The notes beneath the pieces were generated by a model. It did not search any database. It was not told where the DNA came from and saw only the letters and a program-made list of their open reading frames with translations. The position numbers were made by a program, and so were the translations under genes. 6,111 bases of DNA from DAOUEG01 sp964595455 (GTDB taxonomy: Bacteria; Chloroflexota; Dehalococcoidia; Dehalococcoidales; RBG-16-60-22). The stretch lies in the NCBI GenBank assembly GCA_964595455.1, contig CAZQQL010000140.1, positions 1 through 6,111 on the forward strand. The letters run 5' to 3'. Below, in pieces: positions 5,564 to 6,111 of the stretch (within the stretch, counting starts at the first letter, position 1; every line of letters begins with the position of its first letter).

Positions 5564-6111
5564 TCATTCTCTCGAAATATTTTTTTGTTCGGTTCGCTTC
5601 AACATATCGGTAAGTTTCACATCCGGATGGTGGTACCTTTTCCTCGTCAGGGTTGCCTGCTTGAACTGGATAGCCTCTTCAGGGCACCATTGGATACAAC
5701 TCAGGCACGTTTCGCAATGGTGCCGCCATACAGGCCGGCCTTCGATCATTTCGATATTGCCGACCGGGCAGACCCTGGCGCACACACCGCATCCGCTGCA
5801 TTTGTCATCGGTCCAGAAATTTTTATCGATGTCCGGGCTCAACTCTCCCTGGAGGTAGTTTTTCTCGATCCTCCCGGAAAACAGAAACGTCATGACTGGA
5901 TTGAATTTCACCGGCGCGCTATGTTTTTTAGCCAGAACGTGATCGGCGATCCGATCAACCTTCTTTTCCATGTTCCGGAATTGCCTGTTCTGCAGAAAAG
6001 CGGGTAAAGCATTGGCCTCATGGATGTAGTTAGCCGGCATCCGCACGACGAAACCAGCCGCCAAACTGCCCCCGCGACGGCTGATCGCTTCAGAAAACCG
6101 ATCGAATATCT
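5564..6111 (-). CDS. EFR1-like flavodoxin/ferredoxin fusion protein, partial (N-terminus beyond window)
   Basis: About 181 residues are visible and the frame stays open to the right edge. The TTG at 6064 is not taken as the start, because upstream codons continue a family-like sequence (DRFSEAISRRGGS before LAAGFVVRMPANYI). That block matches the end of the flavodoxin domain of EFR1-type electron carriers. Counting from the first whole codon, a linker follows, then a bacterial 2x[4Fe-4S] ferredoxin domain: C104, C107, C110, C114 in CSGCGVCARVCP, and C132, C135, C138, C142 in CETCLSCIQWCP. Both are perfect CX2CX2CX3CP sets (genomic 5684-5800). The tail YHHPDVKLTDML is also typical. The protein probably carries low-potential electrons in the cytoplasm; its partners are unknown. 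It faces the ior operon tail to tail, so shared regulation is not indicated. A 60-base sample at 5641-5700 is about 53% GC, against about 65% at 2881-2940 in iorA. Confidence 0.85.
   Translation of the reverse strand, partial: IFDRFSEAISRRGGSLAAGFVVRMPANYIHEANALPAFLQNRQFRNMEKKVDRIADHVLAKKHSAPVKFNPVMTFLFSGRIEKNYLQGELSPDIDKNFWTDDKCSGCGVCARVCPVGNIEMIEGRPVWRHHCETCLSCIQWCPEEAIQFKQATLTRKRYHHPDVKLTDMLKRTEQKNISRE

Noticed and set aside
5492..6007. Rightward 171-codon frame in the right-hand part
   Set aside because: It is opposite the leftward EFR1-like gene, whose two CX2CX2CX3CP sets and flavodoxin-end motif show which strand is coding.

Overview
The window reads as chromosomal DNA of a fairly GC-rich anaerobic bacterium. 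The strongest evidence is a complete indolepyruvate:ferredoxin oxidoreductase (iorA-iorB), an oxygen-sensitive ferredoxin-reducing enzyme, together with a flavodoxin/ferredoxin-type (EFR1-like) protein. Several short inverted-repeat elements of the kind dispersed through many bacterial genomes lie between the genes. The gene style and repeats would suit a Chloroflexota (Dehalococcoidia-like) or a similar anaerobe, but that placement is an impression and not proven by the sequence.

Layout. Positions 1-121 hold a nested inverted repeat (6-60) and a sigma70-like promoter (72-101). A rightward 12-TM major facilitator transporter follows (122-1360). A 192-bp intergenic region carries two candidate tandem promoters. 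Next come three tightly packed rightward genes: iorA (1553-3355), iorB (3366-3974, 10-nt gap) and a PLP-dependent class I/II aminotransferase (3958-5148, GTG start overlapping iorB by 17 nt). Positions 5149-5563 form a 415-bp gene-free region between convergent genes. It contains a mosaic of inverted repeats, two adjacent hairpins and a strong-looking leftward promoter sequence. A leftward EFR1-like flavodoxin/ferredoxin gene (5564 to beyond 6111) is cut by the right edge.

How the genes work together (inference from family knowledge). The aminotransferase would convert an aromatic amino acid to an arylpyruvate. IorAB would then oxidatively decarboxylate it to an arylacetyl-CoA, reducing ferredoxin; the reverse direction is possible when reduced ferredoxin is abundant. 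The overlap and close spacing argue that all three are co-transcribed. The MFS transporter could move a related organic acid or amino acid, but nothing in its sequence fixes the substrate and it has its own promoter candidate. I found no clearly undescribed system. The least explained part is the 5149-5563 region.
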